Source: Microvirga subterranea
GTDB lineage: Bacteria > Pseudomonadota > Alphaproteobacteria > Rhizobiales > Beijerinckiaceae
Assembly: GCF_003350535.1 (NCBI RefSeq)
Contig: NZ_QQBB01000003.1
Span: forward strand, 476,915 to 540,914
Direction: 5' to 3'
DNA length: 64,000 bases
The notes below the pieces were generated by a model. That model did no database searches. It had not been told where the DNA came from and saw only the letters and a list, made by a program, of their open reading frames with translations. The translations under genes were made by a program, and so were the position numbers. Shown here piece by piece: positions 55,904-64,000 of this stretch; within the stretch, counting starts at the first letter, position 1, and the number at the start of each line of letters is the position of its first letter.

Positions 55904-56686
55904 ATGAACAAAACTCTCCTCGCCGCAACCGCCCTGGTGGCCCTTTCCTCCGCCGCGACCGCGGCCGACCTCCCCTACCGCAGCGCTCCCGCGTCTTACG
56001 GCGCCGCTCCGGTCTTCACCTGGGCCGGCCCCTACGTGGGCGTGAACGCCGGCGCCCTATGGGCCAGCCGCACGCGGCCCGAACTCTACGACGCGTCCGG
56101 CCTGCCCTTCCCCGGCCCGATCTCGGACAGCGACAGCGCGGGCGTCTCGGTCGGCGGCACCGTCGGCTACAACATGCAGTTCGGCCCGAACTTCGTGGCC
56201 GGCGCGGAAGCCGATCTCTCCTGGGCGAACCTCAACCGCAAGAGCCGCCTCTCCAGCATCGACCGCCCCGGCGGCGAGCTGACCGTCACCTCGGCCGAGT
56301 TCAACAACAAGCTGGACTATTACGGGACCCTGCGCGGCCGCCTCGGCGTGCTCGCCATGCCGTCCCTGCTGCTCTACGCCACCGGCGGCGTTGCCTTCGC
56401 GGACGCGAAGCACTCCGGCCTCGGCACGTCCGTGACCGCGGACGACGACGGCGTCGCCTTCGGTTCGAAGTCCTCGACCAAGTGGGGCTACACCCTCGGC
56501 GCCGGCATGGAATACGCGCTGAGCAACAACCTGTCCGTGAAGGGCGAGTACCTCTATGTGGGCCTCTCCGACACGCGCTACCTCATGACCGACGTCGCCG
56601 ACGGCGCTCCCATGTCGTCCGTGAAGGACCACAACGACTTCTCCACGGTGCGCGTGGGCCTCAACTACCGCTTCGGCGGCTTCTGA
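55904..56686 (+). CDS. Outer-membrane beta-barrel protein, Omp25/Omp31-like
   Basis: A 260-residue porin-like barrel. The signal peptide ends near [10 protein letters not shown] (about 20), the usual mature start of rhizobial Omp25/Omp31 proteins. [13 protein letters not shown] begins the first strands, followed by strands alternating polar and hydrophobic residues ([49 protein letters not shown]), and the C-terminal [11 protein letters not shown] carries the outer-membrane insertion signature ending in Phe. A terminator follows. Confidence 0.9.
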   Translation: MNKTLLAATALVALSSAATAADLPYRSAPASYGAAPVFTWAGPYVGVNAGALWASRTRPELYDASGLPFPGPISDSDSAGVSVGGTVGYNMQFGPNFVAGAEADLSWANLNRKSRLSSIDRPGGELTVTSAEFNNKLDYYGTLRGRLGVLAMPSLLLYATGGVAFADAKHSGLGTSVTADDDGVAFGSKSSTKWGYTLGAGMEYALSNNLSVKGEYLYVGLSDTRYLMTDVADGAPMSSVKDHNDFSTVRVGLNYRFGGF

Positions 56687-56721
56687 GACCGCTTCATCGA
56701 GACCTCCCAAAGAACCTACTT

Positions 56722-56747
56722 GGCCCGGCTCCCCGCCGGGCCTTTTT
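56722..56747 (+). terminator. Rho-independent terminator after the Omp25-like gene
   Basis: GGCCCGGC (56722-56729) pairs with GCCGGGCC (56735-56742) around a TCCCC loop, followed by five T (56743-56747). It lies 36 nt past the stop codon. Confidence 0.88.
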
Positions 56748-56832
56748 CGTAAAGGAAGGCGCCGCAGGGCCGGCGGCACTTGCCTCGGAGGCGAGCGCCT
56801 GCCAAAGAGCGCCCGAAGCTGGAGACCACGCC

Positions 56833-57417
56833 ATGACCCCGAACGACGTCCTCAATGAATTCCGCTCCGCAGGCGCGCTGCTGGAGGGGCACTTCGTTCT
56901 CTCGTCGGGCCTGCACAGCCCGGTCTTCCTGCAGAAGATGTTCGTGTTCCAGGACCCGGCCCGCACGGAGCGCGTCTGCCGCGCCCTCGCGGAGAAGATC
57001 AGGCAAGCCTACGGCCCGGTCGACTACGTGGTCTCGCCCGCGGTGGGCGGAATCGTGCCGGGCTACGAAACGGCCCGCCATCTCGGCTGCAAGGCGATCT
57101 TCGTGGAGCGCGAGAACGGCGTCTTCGCGCTGCGCCGCGGCTTCGCGATTCCGGAGGGGGCGCGGGTCGTGATGGTCGAGGATATCGTGACCACCGGCCT
57201 CTCCTCCCGCGAGTGCCTCGCGGCCCTCAAGGAGCATCCCGGCCAGGTCCTCGGTGCTGCCTGCCTGATCGACCGCTCAGGCGGCAAGGCGGATCTCGGC
57301 GCGCCCCTGGTGTCTCTGGTCCAGCTCGACATCCCGGCCTATCCGGCCGACCGGCTGCCGCCGGAGCTCGCTGCGATCCCGGCCGTTAAACCGGGGAGCC
57401 GGAGTCTCAAGACGTAG
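56833..57417 (+). CDS. pyrE: Orotate phosphoribosyltransferase
   Basis: A 194-residue pyrimidine-synthesis enzyme that makes OMP from orotate and PRPP. The PRPP-binding motif is [15 protein letters not shown] (about 114-128). [15 protein letters not shown] near the N-terminus, the flexible loop and [15 protein letters not shown] are typical. It starts with ATG at 56833; the frame that remains open upstream is a shadow of the barrel gene. Confidence 0.94.
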   Translation: MTPNDVLNEFRSAGALLEGHFVLSSGLHSPVFLQKMFVFQDPARTERVCRALAEKIRQAYGPVDYVVSPAVGGIVPGYETARHLGCKAIFVERENGVFALRRGFAIPEGARVVMVEDIVTTGLSSRECLAALKEHPGQVLGAACLIDRSGGKADLGAPLVSLVQLDIPAYPADRLPPELAAIPAVKPGSRSLKT

Positions 57418-57660
57418 AAAAGCTGTTTACTGTGTTATAAGCAGCTTGACCGCAGACCTGCCATTATCTTGACACGAACAGAGCGCGTGGCTTTACTGTC
57501 ATTAGTTAAATTTTTACTCACCTGATGGGTTGTCGGAAGCCTGCTAACGGGCACGTCTTAAAAGCTGTCGCGTAATTGTATTTCAACCGCGAATGATTTT
57601 GATGTCGCTCTGATCGATACGGCTTCTTTTACGCCCCTGACGGCACCACACGAGACGACT
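57418..57660. other. AT-rich intergenic region upstream of the NYN gene
   Basis: A 243-nt gap with a marked drop in GC between about 57418 and 57600. It probably holds the promoter for the NYN-domain gene. No RNA gene or ORF was recognised; elements resembling -10 boxes are too numerous to choose one. Confidence 0.4.
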
Positions 57661-58308
57661 ATGTCAGGCCAGCCACGGATCGCGCTCTTCATCGACGGCG
57701 CCAACCTCTACGCGACGACGAAGACCCTTGGATTCGACATCGACTACAAGCGCCTGCTCAAGGAATTCCAGGGCCGCGGCTCCCTGGTCCGGGCGTTCTA
57801 CTACACGGCCCTGGTCGAGGATCAGGAATACTCGTCGATCCGCCCGCTGATCGACTGGCTCGACTACAACGGTTACCGGGTCGTCACCAAGCCGACCAAG
57901 GAATTCGTGGACTCGGCCGGCCGCCGCAAGGTGAAGGGCAACATGGACATCGAGCTCGCCATCGATGCCCTGGAGCTGTCCCCCTACATCGACCACATGG
58001 TGCTGTTCTCCGGCGACGGGGACTTCCGTTCCCTGGTCGAGGCCATGCAGCGCCGCGGGGTGCGGGTCTCGGTGGTCTCCACCGTCACCACCCAGCCGCC
58101 CATGGTGGCCGACGAGCTGCGCCGTCAGGCGGACGAGTTCCTGGATCTCGCCCATCTCGCGTCGCGCATCGGGCGCGACCCGTCGGACCGCCCGCAGCGC
58201 TCCTCCGGGGACAACGCCGACCGGCCCCGCCCGCAGCACACGCCGAATACGGGCCTGGAGCGCCGCTACGGCATTCGCCAGAATCAGGACGAGGACTTCG
58301 ATATCTGA
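57661..58308 (+). CDS. NYN-domain (LabA/DUF88) protein, probable RNase
   Basis: A 215-residue PIN/NYN-fold protein. The acidic metal site is visible in LFIDGANLYATTKTLGFDIDY (about 8-28), in GNMDIELAIDALE (about 94-106) and in LFSGDGDFRSLVEAMQRRGVRV (about 115-136). LabA-like proteins act on RNA or nucleic-acid-linked processes. The tail from about residue 175 is low-complexity (RPQRSSGDNADRPRP). It is 243 nt past pyrE and convergent with smpB. Confidence 0.88.
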   Translation: MSGQPRIALFIDGANLYATTKTLGFDIDYKRLLKEFQGRGSLVRAFYYTALVEDQEYSSIRPLIDWLDYNGYRVVTKPTKEFVDSAGRRKVKGNMDIELAIDALELSPYIDHMVLFSGDGDFRSLVEAMQRRGVRVSVVSTVTTQPPMVADELRRQADEFLDLAHLASRIGRDPSDRPQRSSGDNADRPRPQHTPNTGLERRYGIRQNQDEDFDI

Positions 58309-58349
58309 GGCTGGCGACGACAGCCCTCTACACGAAGGTGCCCAATGAA

Positions 58350-58387
58350 AAGAGCGCTCCACCCCAAGGTGAGAGCGCTCTTGGTTT
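58350..58387. terminator. Bidirectional terminator between NYN gene and smpB
   Basis: AAGAGCGCTC (58350-58359) pairs with GAGCGCTCTT (58373-58382) through a 10-bp stem with a 13-nt loop. A T run follows on the plus strand (TTTTT, 58384-58388 region). The A-rich upstream side gives a shorter T run on the minus strand. It can end both convergent transcripts. Confidence 0.75.
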
Positions 58388-58414
58388 TTGAGGGGTCCAT
58401 GGGCGGGCCGGGCG

Positions 58415-58888
58415 TCAGCCCTTCTCGCGCATGAGGCGCGCCCTCTCCCGGTCCCAGTCGCGGGCCTTCTCGGCCTCGCGCTTGTCGTGGAGCTTCTTGC
58501 CGCGCCCGAGCCCCAGCTCCACCTTCGCCCGTCCTCGATCGTTGAAGTAGATCTTGAGCGGGATCACCGTGAAGCCTTCGCGCTGAGTCGCCCCGAGCAG
58601 CTTGTCGATCTCCCGCTTGTGCAGGAGAAGGCGGCGCGGGCGGCGCGTCTCGTGGTTGAACCGGTTGGCCTGAAGGTATTCCGGGATATAGGCGTTGAAC
58701 AGGAGCATCTCGTTGCCCGAGGGTCCGGCATAGGCCTCGCCGATGGTCGCCTTGCCCTGGCGCAGGGATTTGACCTCCGTCCCGGTGAGCGCGATGCCAG
58801 CCTCGTAGGTGTCGAGGATCTCGTAGTTGAACCTCGCCTTCCTGTTGTCGGCGACGACGCGATGAGAGTTCTTCTGGTTGTTCTTCAT
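58415..58888 (-). CDS. smpB: tmRNA-binding protein SmpB
   Basis: A 157-residue partner of tmRNA in ribosome rescue. It starts with [21 protein letters not shown], has [26 protein letters not shown] and [16 protein letters not shown], and ends in the basic helix typical of SmpB ([21 protein letters not shown]). dapA lies 5 nt upstream on the same strand, a conserved alphaproteobacterial pairing. Confidence 0.95.
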   Translation of the reverse strand: MKNNQKNSHRVVADNRKARFNYEILDTYEAGIALTGTEVKSLRQGKATIGEAYAGPSGNEMLLFNAYIPEYLQANRFNHETRRPRRLLLHKREIDKLLGATQREGFTVIPLKIYFNDRGRAKVELGLGRGKKLHDKREAEKARDWDRERARLMREKG

Positions 58889-58893
58889 GTCGT

Positions 58894-59778
58894 TCAGGCG
58901 TTGACCAGGCCCGCATGGGTCATGGCGGAGCGGATCGTCTGCTTCGTCCCGTCGGAAACCGGGATCAGCGGCAGGCGGACGGTGTCCTCCATCATGCCCA
59001 GCACGGACAATGCATATTTGGCGGGCGACGGATTCGTCTCGATGAACATGGCCTCGTGCAGCGGCATCAGGCGGTCCTGAACCTTCAGGGCCGACGCGTA
59101 GTCGCCGCGCAGGCAGGCCGTCTGCATCTCGGAGCAGAGCGCCGGAGCCACGTTGGCCGTGACCGAGATGCAGCCGTGGCCTCCATGGGCCATGAAGCCC
59201 AAAGCCGTCGCATCCTCGCCCGAGAGCTGGATGAAGTCCGGCCCCATGGCCTGCCGCTGCTGGCTCACGCGGGCGATGTTGGCGGTCGCATCCTTGACGC
59301 CGGCGATGTTCTTGAGCTCGTAGAGCCGCGCCATGGTGGCGACCGACATGTCGATCACCGACCGGCCCGGGATGTTGTAGATGAGGATCGGGATGCCGAT
59401 GGCGTCGTTGATCGCCTTGAAGTGCTGGTACAGGCCTTCCTGGGTCGGCTTGTTGTAGTAGGGCGTCACGATCAGGACCGCGTCCGCCCCCACCTTCTCG
59501 GCGTGCCTGGAGAAGCCGACCGCCTCGGCGGTGCTGTTGGAGCCGGCGCCGGCGATCACCGGAACCCGGCCCTTCGCCTCCTCGACGCAGATCTCGACGA
59601 CCCGGTTGTGCTCCTCGTGGCTCAGAGTCGGGCTCTCGCCGGTGGTGCCGACCGGAACGAGCCCGTGGGTGCCGTTCTCGATCTGCCAGTTGACGTGGGC
59701 CCGCAGCGCTTTCTCGTCCACGGCCCCGTCCTTGAAGGGGGTCACTAGAGCCGTGATGGAGCCTTTGAACTGGGTCAT
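58894..59778 (-). CDS. dapA: 4-hydroxy-tetrahydrodipicolinate synthase
   Basis: A 294-residue class I aldolase-type enzyme of lysine/diaminopimelate synthesis. [14 protein letters not shown] (about 43-56) is the pyruvate-binding loop, [17 protein letters not shown] holds the catalytic Tyr, and the Schiff-base Lys is in [12 protein letters not shown] (about 161). [14 protein letters not shown] is the later conserved segment. It is followed by smpB. Confidence 0.95.
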   Translation of the reverse strand: MTQFKGSITALVTPFKDGAVDEKALRAHVNWQIENGTHGLVPVGTTGESPTLSHEEHNRVVEICVEEAKGRVPVIAGAGSNSTAEAVGFSRHAEKVGADAVLIVTPYYNKPTQEGLYQHFKAINDAIGIPILIYNIPGRSVIDMSVATMARLYELKNIAGVKDATANIARVSQQRQAMGPDFIQLSGEDATALGFMAHGGHGCISVTANVAPALCSEMQTACLRGDYASALKVQDRLMPLHEAMFIETNPSPAKYALSVLGMMEDTVRLPLIPVSDGTKQTIRSAMTHAGLVNA

Positions 59779-59955
59779 GGATATTCCTCGAGAACGATGC
59801 GCCGGGTCGGGAAAGGCGGTCGGGCCTTACACATAAGAGCTGCGGCGCATCCGCGCAAACCGTCCTATGGGCTGTTGTCCTAGCCCGGCTGTTGGTGTTT
59901 TCTCAAGAGAAACGTCGTCACAATGCGGGACAGTCACGACGGCAAGGGGAACATC

Positions 59956-62058
59956 ATGATCCTGCGAACGCGCCTCCTGACGCGCCTCATGGCGTCCGTC
60001 GCCCTCGTCCAGCTCTCGGGGCTCATCGTTCACGCCGCGGATTCCCCGGTTCCCCCGCCCGACCAGGTCCAGGCCGGGGCCGCCGCCCCGAGCCTCACGG
60101 GCCTGCCGCCCAATACCCCCGAACGCTTCGTGCCGCTGATGAGCACGTTGGGAGACCAGGACTACCTCCCGATGATCCTCAAGGCCTATCGCGGCGGCGA
60201 CTGGACCGAGGCCGTCATCCTGAGGACCAAGCTGTCGGACCCGGCGGCGATGGCCCTGACGGAGTGGTTCGCCATCCGCGGCGGCATCCCAATCGGGTTC
60301 GACCGGATGATGGCCTTCCAGACCGAGAATCCGGACTGGCCCGTGACGGCGCAGCTCCGGCGCAAGAGCGAGGAGGCCCTGGTGGCCGAGCGCAAGCCCT
60401 CAGGCCAAGTGCGGGCGTTCTTCGCCAAGCAGGCGCCGGTCACCACTTCGGGCCGGATCGCCCTTGCGTTTGCCCTCAAGGCGGACGGGATCGACCAGGA
60501 AGCCAATGCCCTCATCAAGCAGGTCTGGCGCGAGGACAGCTTCGGCAACGACACGGAGGACAGGATCCTCGACCGGTTCGCGGGCGTGCTGGGCGAGGCC
60601 GACCACCGTTACCGGATGGAGCGCCACCTCCTGAAGGAGAACTGGGGCGCCGCCACCCGGGCCGCCGGCTATGCGGGCAAGTCCTATGACACCCTGGTGA
60701 AGGCTCGGATGGGCGTCTACCAGGGCAAGAAGAAGGCCGAGAAGGCCTTCGCGGCTGTGCCGGCCTCGCTCCGCAAGGATGCCTCCTTCCTGTTCTCGCG
60801 GGCGCTCTACCTTCGCCGGAGCAACAAGTTCGCCGAGGCCGCCGCCCTGATCCAGCAGGCGCCGCGGGACCACGAGCAACGCGTCGACGGCGACGAGTGG
60901 TGGGCGGAGCAGCGCCGCATCACCCGCGAGCTGTTGGACAAGGGCGATCCCAAGACAGCCTACGACGTGGCGAGCCATCACGCGGCCGAGTCGCCCGCCC
61001 AGCAGATCGAGGCGGAGTTCCATGCCGGCTGGATCGCTCTGCGGTTCCTGGACGACCCGAAGAAGGCCGGCGAGCACTTCGCCACGGTCGCCAAGACCGC
61101 CTCGACGCCGATTTCCATCGCGCGCATCGCCTACTGGCAGGGCCGCGCCGCCGAGGCGGCGGGGGCGGATGCCGACGCGAAGCTCTTCTACGAACGGGCC
61201 GCCGAGAAGGCGACCACCTATTACGGCCAGCTCGCTACCGACAAGCTCGGCCTGAAGGTCGCCTTGCGGACCGTCGACCCCCTGCCCGAGGACGAGCGCC
61301 GGGCCTTCGAGAAGCTCACCCCGGTCCGGGTCGTGAAGCTGCTGCAGCAGATCGGCGAGAACGAGCTCGTCCTGGCGCTCTACAGCGACCTCGCCCAGAA
61401 CCTGACCGATCCCGGCCAGCTCGACGCCCTCGCGGCCCTGGCGTCCGCCGAGAAGAACCCGCGCGCGGTTCTGGCCATCGGTAAGATTGCCACGCAGCAC
61501 GGCTTCCCCCTCGACCTGCATGCCTATCCCCTGGCGGGCATTCCGGAATTCGAGCCGGTCGGCGACGAGGTCGAGCCCGCCATGGTCTACGCCATCGCCC
61601 GGCAGGAGAGCGCCTTCAACCCGCGTGCCATGTCGAGCGCCGGCGCCCGCGGCCTGATGCAGCTCATGCCGGCCACCGCGAAGCGCACCGCCCAGCGCTT
61701 CGGCGTCGGCTTCGACCTCGACCGCCTGGTCGATGACGCCTCCTACAACGCGAAGCTCGGCGCGGCGCATCTCGGCGAGCTGATGGAGGACTGGAAGGGC
61801 TCGCACATCCTCGCCTTCGCGTCCTACAACGCGGGCGGCGGCAACGTCATGAAGTGGATCAGGGCCTATGGCGACCCGCGCAAGCCTGGGGTCGACGTCG
61901 TCGACTGGATCGAGCGCATTCCGTTCTACGAGACCCGCAACTACGTGCAGCGGGTGATGGAGAACCTGCAGGTCTACCGGCGGCGCCTGAACGATCCGAC
62001 GCCCGTCACGCCATCCGCCCCGCCTGCGACCGCGGACGCGACAGAGTCCCGCTATTGA
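59956..62058 (+). CDS. slt: Soluble lytic murein transglycosylase
   Basis: A 700-residue periplasmic enzyme. A signal peptide precedes ADSPVPPP (about residue 28). A long alpha-superhelical (U/L) domain fills about 60-520. The C-terminal SLT domain has the catalytic Glu in IARQESAFNPRAMSSAGARGLMQLMP (about 550-575) and later SYNAGGGNVMKWI. It cleaves glycan strands to 1,6-anhydromuropeptides. The ATG at 59956 follows AAGGGG; a start 11 codons earlier (59923) is possible. It is divergent from dapA. Confidence 0.92.
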   Translation: MILRTRLLTRLMASVALVQLSGLIVHAADSPVPPPDQVQAGAAAPSLTGLPPNTPERFVPLMSTLGDQDYLPMILKAYRGGDWTEAVILRTKLSDPAAMALTEWFAIRGGIPIGFDRMMAFQTENPDWPVTAQLRRKSEEALVAERKPSGQVRAFFAKQAPVTTSGRIALAFALKADGIDQEANALIKQVWREDSFGNDTEDRILDRFAGVLGEADHRYRMERHLLKENWGAATRAAGYAGKSYDTLVKARMGVYQGKKKAEKAFAAVPASLRKDASFLFSRALYLRRSNKFAEAAALIQQAPRDHEQRVDGDEWWAEQRRITRELLDKGDPKTAYDVASHHAAESPAQQIEAEFHAGWIALRFLDDPKKAGEHFATVAKTASTPISIARIAYWQGRAAEAAGADADAKLFYERAAEKATTYYGQLATDKLGLKVALRTVDPLPEDERRAFEKLTPVRVVKLLQQIGENELVLALYSDLAQNLTDPGQLDALAALASAEKNPRAVLAIGKIATQHGFPLDLHAYPLAGIPEFEPVGDEVEPAMVYAIARQESAFNPRAMSSAGARGLMQLMPATAKRTAQRFGVGFDLDRLVDDASYNAKLGAAHLGELMEDWKGSHILAFASYNAGGGNVMKWIRAYGDPRKPGVDVVDWIERIPFYETRNYVQRVMENLQVYRRRLNDPTPVTPSAPPATADATESRY

Positions 62059-62097
62059 GGCAGGATGCCCCGCGTCGAATCGGGGCGGGAGCGTAGG

Positions 62098-63000
62098 ATG
62101 AGCGGCGGTTTTCGGGAGCTTTTCGTATCGGCCGCCGACGGCCTGCGCCTCTACGCCCGCGACTACGGGCCGGAGACCGGCGACGCGCTGCCGGTCGTGT
62201 GCCTGCCGGGGCTCGCTCGCACGGCGGAGGACTTCCACGAACTGGCGGAGGCGCTTGCTCATGATCCGGTGCGCCCGCGGCGCGTGCTCTGCCTCGACTA
62301 TCGGGGCCGCGGCCGGTCGGAATGGGACAAGGACTGGCGCAACTACGATGTGCGGGTCGAGCTCAACGACACGCTCCAGGTCCTCGTCGTCGCCGGGATC
62401 GAGGCGGCGGTGTTCGTCGGCACCTCCCGGGGCGGGCTGATCACCATGGCGCTCGGGGCGATGCGCCCCACCCTGCTGCGGGGCGCGGTTCTCAACGATG
62501 TCGGCCCGGTCATCGAAGGCAAAGGCCTCGCCCGCATCCGCGGCTATGTGGGCAAGCTGCCGCAGCCGCGGACCCTCGAGGAGGCCGGGCAGATCCTGAG
62601 GCGGATGTCCGATGCGCAGTTCCCACGCTTCTCCGAGGAGCAGTGGCAGAGAATGGCCCGCGGCACCTGGCGCGAGGAGAACGGAAGGCTCGTGCTCCGC
62701 TATGATCCGACGCTGATGAAGACCCTCGAGGCCCTGGATCTCGAAATGCCCCTGCCCGTCCTCTGGCCCTTCTTCGAGAGCCTGTCCGCGATCCCGGTCC
62801 TCGCCATCCGTGGCGCCAATTCCGACCTCCTCGGCGCCGAGACCCTGAAGGCCATGCAGGACAAGCACCCACGCATCAAGGCGATCACCGTGCCGGACCA
62901 GGGCCACGCCCCGGCCCTCGAGGGCGAGCTGATCGAGGCGGTCCGGAGCCTCGTCGCCGAGGCGGAGCGCATGCCGGCGCAGAGCCCTACGGCGGCCTGA
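62098..63000 (+). CDS. Alpha/beta hydrolase
   Basis: A 300-residue hydrolase. The nucleophile elbow is GTSRGGL (Ser in FVGTSRGG, about 120), preceded by the oxyanion segment VVCLPGLARTAEDF (about 36-49). The acid is near LAIRGANSDLLGAE (about 240) and the His is in VPDQGHAPAL (about 266). It begins 39 nt after slt and is probably transcribed with it. The substrate is unknown. Confidence 0.88.
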   Translation: MSGGFRELFVSAADGLRLYARDYGPETGDALPVVCLPGLARTAEDFHELAEALAHDPVRPRRVLCLDYRGRGRSEWDKDWRNYDVRVELNDTLQVLVVAGIEAAVFVGTSRGGLITMALGAMRPTLLRGAVLNDVGPVIEGKGLARIRGYVGKLPQPRTLEEAGQILRRMSDAQFPRFSEEQWQRMARGTWREENGRLVLRYDPTLMKTLEALDLEMPLPVLWPFFESLSAIPVLAIRGANSDLLGAETLKAMQDKHPRIKAITVPDQGHAPALEGELIEAVRSLVAEAERMPAQSPTAA

Positions 63001-63257
63001 GCCGAGATTTCCCATTTCGTAAAACGACCGATGCCACGTTCCCGTCGCGAGCGATGACAACGTCGCAGAGATCGTCTTGCCGAGTTGCGCGGAGTCCAGG
63101 CGCGACCACTCTCTCCTGACCGGTGGCGTGCGTCCGCCTGACCCGAACCGGCTCCAGCGTGCTAGGCGGCCCCGGCTCCGCGGCTCTTTCATCCGCAGCA
63201 AGGTTTTCAGCCCTGCCCCGGGGGATCATGCACGTCGCTCCCTTCAGACAAAAGAAA

Positions 63258-63281
63258 AACCCCGGTGTTGCCACCGGGGTT
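63258..63281 (-). terminator. Rho-independent terminator of the porin gene
   Basis: AACCCCGGTG (63258-63267) and CACCGGGGTT (63272-63281) form a 10-bp stem with a TTGC loop. On the minus strand the 3' arm is followed by TTTCTTT (63257-63251). It lies 24 nt past the porin stop. Confidence 0.85.
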
Positions 63282-63305
63282 CTCCTGACCAATCGGATGA
63301 ACCGA

Positions 63306-64000
63306 TTAGAAGTCGCGCTGGACGCGGAGACGGCCTTCCCAGGCGCTGTCCGAACCGTAGGACACGCCGTTCGGGAAGATCACCCGGCCGCGAGGATCCA
63401 GGTTCACGTACATGACCTCGACGCCGAGATCCAGGCCGGAGACCGGCTGCCAGAACACGTTCGTGCCGAGGCGCCACTCGTTGAAGTCCGAGAGACCGGT
63501 CGCGAAGCCGTTCACGAGAGCCTGGGCGTTGTTGCCGTACTCGATCCGCATGTACGAACCGAAGACGTTCTGGCGGATCTGCGGGGTCCAGTAGTGGCGC
63601 AGACCACCGGCAACCGACCAACCCTCACCCTGATCGATGTCGCCATTGATCGGGTTGATGTAGGCGTCGACGAAGCCGAAGCGCGGGGACAGACCCGTCG
63701 CCGGGCCGAGGTTCACAGGCGAGTTGCCGCCCGAGAGGTAGGCGAGTGCGCCGCGAGCGTAGGTCGCCGCGATCCAGGCCGCGTCGCCCGGAGCGAGCAT
63801 CGGCAGGTTCACGTGAGCCGTCGCCGACAGAGCGAAGCCGTACTCGGTGTCCGGGAAGTCGGCGAAGCCGGTGACCGGGTTCACGAACAGGTTGTCCGAG
63901 CGGATCTGGTGAACCGCGCCGGAGAGCTGAGCGCCACCCCAGGTGCCGACATACTTGATGTTGGCGACCACGTCCGGAACGCGCTGACCGGCGTACGCAA
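63306..64000 (-). CDS. Rhizobial-type porin, C-terminal part
   Basis: The gene runs off the right edge; about 231 C-terminal residues are present. They have the alternating strand pattern of a trimeric porin (RWRLGTNVFWQPVSGLDLGVEVMYVNLDPRG) and the terminal Phe (RLRVQRDF) needed for barrel assembly. Motifs such as NVFGSYMRIEYGNNAQALV match the porin family of Brucella/Rhizobium Omp2b/RopA. A start inside the window (63971) is unlikely because the frame stays coding to the edge. A terminator follows. Confidence 0.88.
   Translation of the reverse strand, partial: AYAGQRVPDVVANIKYVGTWGGAQLSGAVHQIRSDNLFVNPVTGFADFPDTEYGFALSATAHVNLPMLAPGDAAWIAATYARGALAYLSGGNSPVNLGPATGLSPRFGFVDAYINPINGDIDQGEGWSVAGGLRHYWTPQIRQNVFGSYMRIEYGNNAQALVNGFATGLSDFNEWRLGTNVFWQPVSGLDLGVEVMYVNLDPRGRVIFPNGVSYGSDSAWEGRLRVQRDF

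Noticed and set aside
63306..63971. Complete small porin starting at 63971
   Set aside because: The frame continues as porin-like sequence to the window edge, so this is an internal start and the gene is partial.

Overview
The window reads as chromosome from a GC-rich alphaproteobacterium of the order Hyphomicrobiales (Rhizobiales). A Methylobacteriaceae genus such as Microvirga is my best guess, without a database search. Support comes from the gene sets fabD-fabG-acpP-fabF-mltG-yicC-gmk, lptF-lptG-lptD-pdxA-rsmA and rpoZ-rsh, from a rhizobial-type porin and an Omp25-like barrel, and from a candidate Irr box (iron control element) upstream of a ferric-iron binding protein. I saw no rRNA, tRNA, CRISPR array, prophage or insertion sequence. 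The first half is mostly accessory metabolism and transport, and the second half is mostly housekeeping.

Region 1 (1-5848, minus strand) is a probable operon: LysR regulator, nitrilase-family hydrolase, RraA/HMG-aldolase-like protein, and a polyamine-type ABC importer (binding protein, ATPase, two permeases; the last runs off the window). Region 2 (6229-9848, plus) holds a membrane-anchored cyclic-nucleotide-binding protein, then an iron(III) ABC binding protein and its fused permease, with no ATPase nearby. Region 3 (9878-11292, minus) is a 3-oxoacid CoA-transferase pair. An AsmA-like protein (plus) follows, convergent with a second polyamine-type ABC set (13281-16158, minus) that lacks a binding protein. 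Region 4 (16443-20519, plus) has a medium-chain dehydrogenase, a Gfo/Idh/MocA oxidoreductase, an overlapping SRPBCC/ArsR pair and a class C beta-lactamase-like protein. Region 5 (20526-24851) is an EmrB/EmrA-type efflux pair divergent from a TetR gene across a near-perfect 21-bp operator palindrome, then a Crp/Fnr regulator.

Region 6 (24994-30887) has a nucleotide-sugar dehydrogenase, an ABC-F protein (YheS-like), a small lipoprotein, a secreted S10 carboxypeptidase and holC, followed by pepA (30952-32442). Region 7 (32642-40561, plus) is lptF-lptG-lptD-pdxA-rsmA and then ddl; the surA gene usually found between lptD and pdxA is absent. Region 8 (40571-47559, minus) is gmk, yicC, mltG, fabF, acpP, fabG, fabD and a small membrane protein. 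Region 9 (48208-58308, plus) has rpoZ and rsh, then an insert (glutamine amidotransferase-like protein, a heme peroxidase with RTX repeats, an exported unknown protein, an Omp25-like barrel), then pyrE and a NYN-domain protein. Region 10 is smpB and dapA (minus), a soluble lytic transglycosylase and an alpha/beta hydrolase (plus), and a partial porin (minus).

The strongest leads for unusual biology are the LysR/nitrilase/RraA-like/ABC operon, whose RraA-like member has lost its usual catalytic arginine; the RTX-tailed animal-type heme peroxidase between rsh and pyrE; the TM-cNMP protein beside an Irr-box iron transporter; and the missing surA. I found no clearly new defence or mobile system.
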